Below are positions 32,381 to 34,392 of a stretch of DNA of 34,392 nucleotides, in pieces (the first letter of the stretch is position 1; each line of letters begins with the position of its first letter). The notes below the pieces were generated by a model that did no database searches, was not told the DNA's origin, and saw only the letters and a list, made by a program, of their open reading frames with translations. The stretch covers positions 1-34,392 of the forward strand of contig JAFGKY010000065.1 in the NCBI GenBank assembly GCA_016928305.1. The letters run 5' to 3'. The stretch comes from Bacteroidales bacterium. GTDB taxonomy: Bacteria; Bacteroidota; Bacteroidia; Bacteroidales; UBA10428. A program made the position numbers and the translations under genes.

Positions 32381-33622
32381 TTAGAGTATTTTCCCATTCA
32401 TAACACCAGCTAATGTGGCACCGGGGATTAATCTTCCCGGATAGGCCAACAAACCCCTCTTCAGGCATTCCATAGCCTTTCTCAAGTCATCAATATTCAG
32501 CACGTAGGCGACCCTCACCTCCTGCTTTCCAAGGTCGGTATTGAAATAGAAACCCGAACCCGGTGCCAGCATAACGGTCTGGTTGTCGTAAGAGAAATCC
32601 TGCAGCATCCACATGGCAAATTTTTCTGCATCGTCAACCGGTAGTTTCACCATGGTATAAAAGGCTCCTTTGGGCACCGGACAGAAGACCCCTTCCATGC
32701 TGTTCAACTCTTTTACAATAAAATTCCTGCGTTTCAGGAATTCACTGTAAACCATATCAAGGTACTCCTGCGGTGAGTCAAGAGCTGCTTCGGCAGCAAT
32801 CTGTCCGATGTTAGGAGGACAAAGGCGTGCCTGGCAGAATTTCAAAGCAGTTTGCAGTAATGCCTGGTTTTTCGAGGCCATAAGACCAACGCGTAAACCT
32901 GTGGCGCTGTATCGTTTCGATACGGAATCGATGAGGATCAGATTTTTCTCCAGCCCTTCGATATGCATAGCCGAAGTGAAACGTTCACCATCATAACAGA
33001 GTTCACGGTAAACCTCATCGCTGATAAAGAACAAGTCGTGTTTCAATACCAGGTCACGCAGTTGCTCCAGTTCCTTGCGTGAATAAACATGTCCGGTAGG
33101 ATTGTTCGGATTGCAGATGATAATGGCCTTTGTCCTGGGCGTGATTTTTTTCTCAAATTCGCTGATAGGAGGAAGGGCAAAACCACTTTCAATGTTCGAT
33201 GTAACAGGAATTACTACTACATCGCTGGCTGTTGCAAAGCTAAAATAATTGGCATAAAAAGGTTCGGGTACGATGATCTCATCACCGGCATTCAGGCATG
33301 TAAGCAAGGTCAGTGTAATGGCTTCCGATGCACCGGTGGTAATGAGAATATCGGAATAATCAAGGTCAATATGTATTGATTTATAAAAAACAGCGAATTT
33401 CCTGCGCAGTGATTCATTGCCCGCACTATGCCCATATTCGACAACCTTAGCTGCCAGGCTCCGGATTGCTTCAATCGCGTTGGGTGAGGTAGGAATATCG
33501 GGTTGACCAATATTTAAACGGTATACAACGTTCCCTTTCCGGATTGCCTCTTCGGCAAGCGGGACCAGCTTACGAATAGGTGAATTGGGCATTCGGTTGC
33601 CCCTTTTTGAAATCTCAGGCAT
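32381..33622 (-). CDS. PLP-dependent class I/II aminotransferase
   Basis: A 413-residue cytosolic fold-type I enzyme related to aspartate aminotransferases. Seen are the GASEA phosphate-site loop (97-101), PNNPTG (172-177) with the cofactor-contacting Asn, SDEVYRE (D202, Y205), the Schiff-base lysine K236 in SVSKRYSATGLRVG, and the substrate carboxylate region VRVAYVLN, where the R binds the substrate. The typical end is near residue 395; a short tail (RLIPGATLAGVMNGKIL) follows. The amino acid used cannot be told. The ATG at 33622 fits the family N-terminus (PEISKRGNRMPNSPIRKL). The DUF1573 gene is 83 nt upstream on the same strand, so a shared transcript is possible. Confidence 0.92.
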   Translation of the reverse strand: MPEISKRGNRMPNSPIRKLVPLAEEAIRKGNVVYRLNIGQPDIPTSPNAIEAIRSLAAKVVEYGHSAGNESLRRKFAVFYKSIHIDLDYSDILITTGASEAITLTLLTCLNAGDEIIVPEPFYANYFSFATASDVVVIPVTSNIESGFALPPISEFEKKITPRTKAIIICNPNNPTGHVYSRKELEQLRDLVLKHDLFFISDEVYRELCYDGERFTSAMHIEGLEKNLILIDSVSKRYSATGLRVGLMASKNQALLQTALKFCQARLCPPNIGQIAAEAALDSPQEYLDMVYSEFLKRRNFIVKELNSMEGVFCPVPKGAFYTMVKLPVDDAEKFAMWMLQDFSYDNQTVMLAPGSGFYFNTDLGKQEVRVAYVLNIDDLRKAMECLKRGLLAYPGRLIPGATLAGVMNGKIL

Positions 33623-33705
33623 TTGATAAGAGTTAATATGATTGAATCCTTTCGCTTCGTCAACGTGATAGGTGAACGCAATCTATTAAAGGATGCGTGA
33701 TATGA

Positions 33706-34125
33706 TTACTTTGATTGTTCAACAGGAATCACAGTTCCTTTAATGGTTAGCGTTACAGTGGAATTGCTCGCGTTGGAATATACCGTGATTGTTTTGGCAA
33801 AAGGACCAAGGATCTTTGTATTGTATCCTACTTTCACAGATGATTTTTCACCCCTTTTTACAGGTTCGGCTGACCACTCAGGCCTGGTACAACCACATGA
33901 TGATCTGACATTATTTAAAATCAATGGATCCTTCCCGGTATTCTTAAATACAAAATCAAATGTTCCATCGCCTCCCTGTTTAATGGTGCCAAAATCATGC
34001 ACCAGCTTCTCAAATTCAATCTTAGGCGTGCTCGTATTTCTTTTTAACAGTGAATCGGGCGATTGCGAACAACTCATGGAAATGGTAAATACAGAAACCA
34101 ATAAAACTGTCAGCAACTTTTTCAT
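33706..34125 (-). CDS. DUF1573 exported protein
   Basis: A 139-residue exported protein. The N-terminus (MKKLLTVLLVSVFTISMSC) ends in a cysteine, but the lipobox is imperfect, so it may or may not be a lipoprotein. The DUF1573 Ig-like domain (about 34-135) shows FDFVFKNTGKDPLILNNVRSSCGCTRPEW, with the CGC motif typical of the family, and ends TLTIKGTVIPV. The family is very common in Bacteroidota, with no established function. A perfect -7 box lies 26 nt upstream. Confidence 0.9.
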   Translation of the reverse strand: MKKLLTVLLVSVFTISMSCSQSPDSLLKRNTSTPKIEFEKLVHDFGTIKQGGDGTFDFVFKNTGKDPLILNNVRSSCGCTRPEWSAEPVKRGEKSSVKVGYNTKILGPFAKTITVYSNASNSTVTLTIKGTVIPVEQSK

Positions 34126-34151
34126 TTTACATTTTTTTTAAAAATCGATAG

Positions 34152-34159
34152 CAAAAATA
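34152..34159 (-). promoter_or_regulatory. -7 box TATTTTTG for the DUF1573 gene
   Basis: On the minus strand TATTTTTG is a perfect TAnnTTTG, 26 nt before the ATG at 34125, the same spacing as at the TonB receptor. No TTG is found at the -33 position. Confidence 0.45.
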
Positions 34160-34269
34160 GATGAAATAGTGATTTCTTAATAAAAATTGTCAAAAAACAT
34201 ACCATTTTTTACGTAAATGGTGAGGAAAAAGTTCATGATTCACGGATCTTATTCGTAGCAAAATATAAT

Positions 34270-34392
34270 GTGAACGGTGAATGGTTAACCGTGAACTATT
34301 TACAAATTTACAGGTTAACAGATTAACAGATTGACAGATTATCCGTGAACTGTAAACTACAAGTGGACTGTGGACCGTCGACTGTGGACTAT
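34270..34392. repeat. Short-word repeat region at the right window edge
   Basis: The stretch is built from GTGAAC, GGTTAAC, AGATTAACAG and GTGGACTGTGGAC words, in both orientations. GGTTAACCGTGAAC here closely matches one arm of the terminator at 3879-3905. It continues to the window edge, so its full extent and role cannot be judged. Confidence 0.5.

Overview
The window most likely comes from a chromosome of a Bacteroidota bacterium (class Bacteroidia; the order cannot be fixed from this sequence). The supports are a TonB-dependent receptor with a carboxypeptidase-D-like regulatory domain, a secreted protein ending in a type IX secretion (T9SS) sorting domain, several perfect TAnnTTTG promoter elements, few Shine-Dalgarno sites, AT-rich intergenic DNA and many short family-typical intergenic inverted repeats. 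No phage, plasmid, IS element or CRISPR array is visible.

Layout. 1-7.8 kb: a 5'-truncated tRNA-Leu(UAA), a PPK2 polyphosphate kinase (minus strand), then plus-strand housekeeping and accessory genes: an MFS exporter, a cupin, a VOC protein, a GYD protein, a Gfo/Idh/MocA oxidoreductase, a LysE/NicO-like membrane protein, a second cupin and a flavin reductase-rubredoxin fusion. 7.9-14.1 kb (minus strand): a phosphate operon reading porin, pstS, pstC, pstA, pstB, phoU. 14.4-16.9 kb (plus strand): phoB and phoR, divergent from the porin. 17.1-22.9 kb: a TonB-dependent receptor and a large duplicated T9SS-exported protein, closed by a strong terminator. 23.0-24.9 kb: a calcineurin-like phosphoesterase directly abutting a glycosyltransferase. 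24.9-34.4 kb: a truncated gene remnant, an isoprenylcysteine/phospholipid-type methyltransferase, a GH13 lipoprotein, a multidomain serine hydrolase, a YdcF/DUF218 protein, an SDR, an aminotransferase and a DUF1573 protein.

How it fits together. About 16 kb in the middle reads as a phosphate-starvation island. The porin/phoB divergent region holds two back-to-back arrays of heptamers with exact 11-bp spacing (consensus TGTAACA or TGTAATG). Each array points at one gene and ends exactly 9 nt before a TAnnTTTG-like element. The receptor promoter has four more 11-bp-phased repeats, again 9 nt before a perfect -7 element (TAGTTTTG). A weaker array precedes the phosphoesterase-glycosyltransferase pair. 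The inference is that a PhoB-type regulator controls Pi uptake (porin, Pst), an outer-membrane receptor plus secreted-protein system, and possibly a PlcP/Agt-like exchange of phospholipid for glycolipid. PstC also carries an unusual acidic periplasmic insert of four exact 17-residue repeats.

Intergenic regions carry a rich set of short-word inverted or tandem repeats. Some serve as terminators, one supplies the last codons of a gene, and one lies where the 5' part of another gene is missing.
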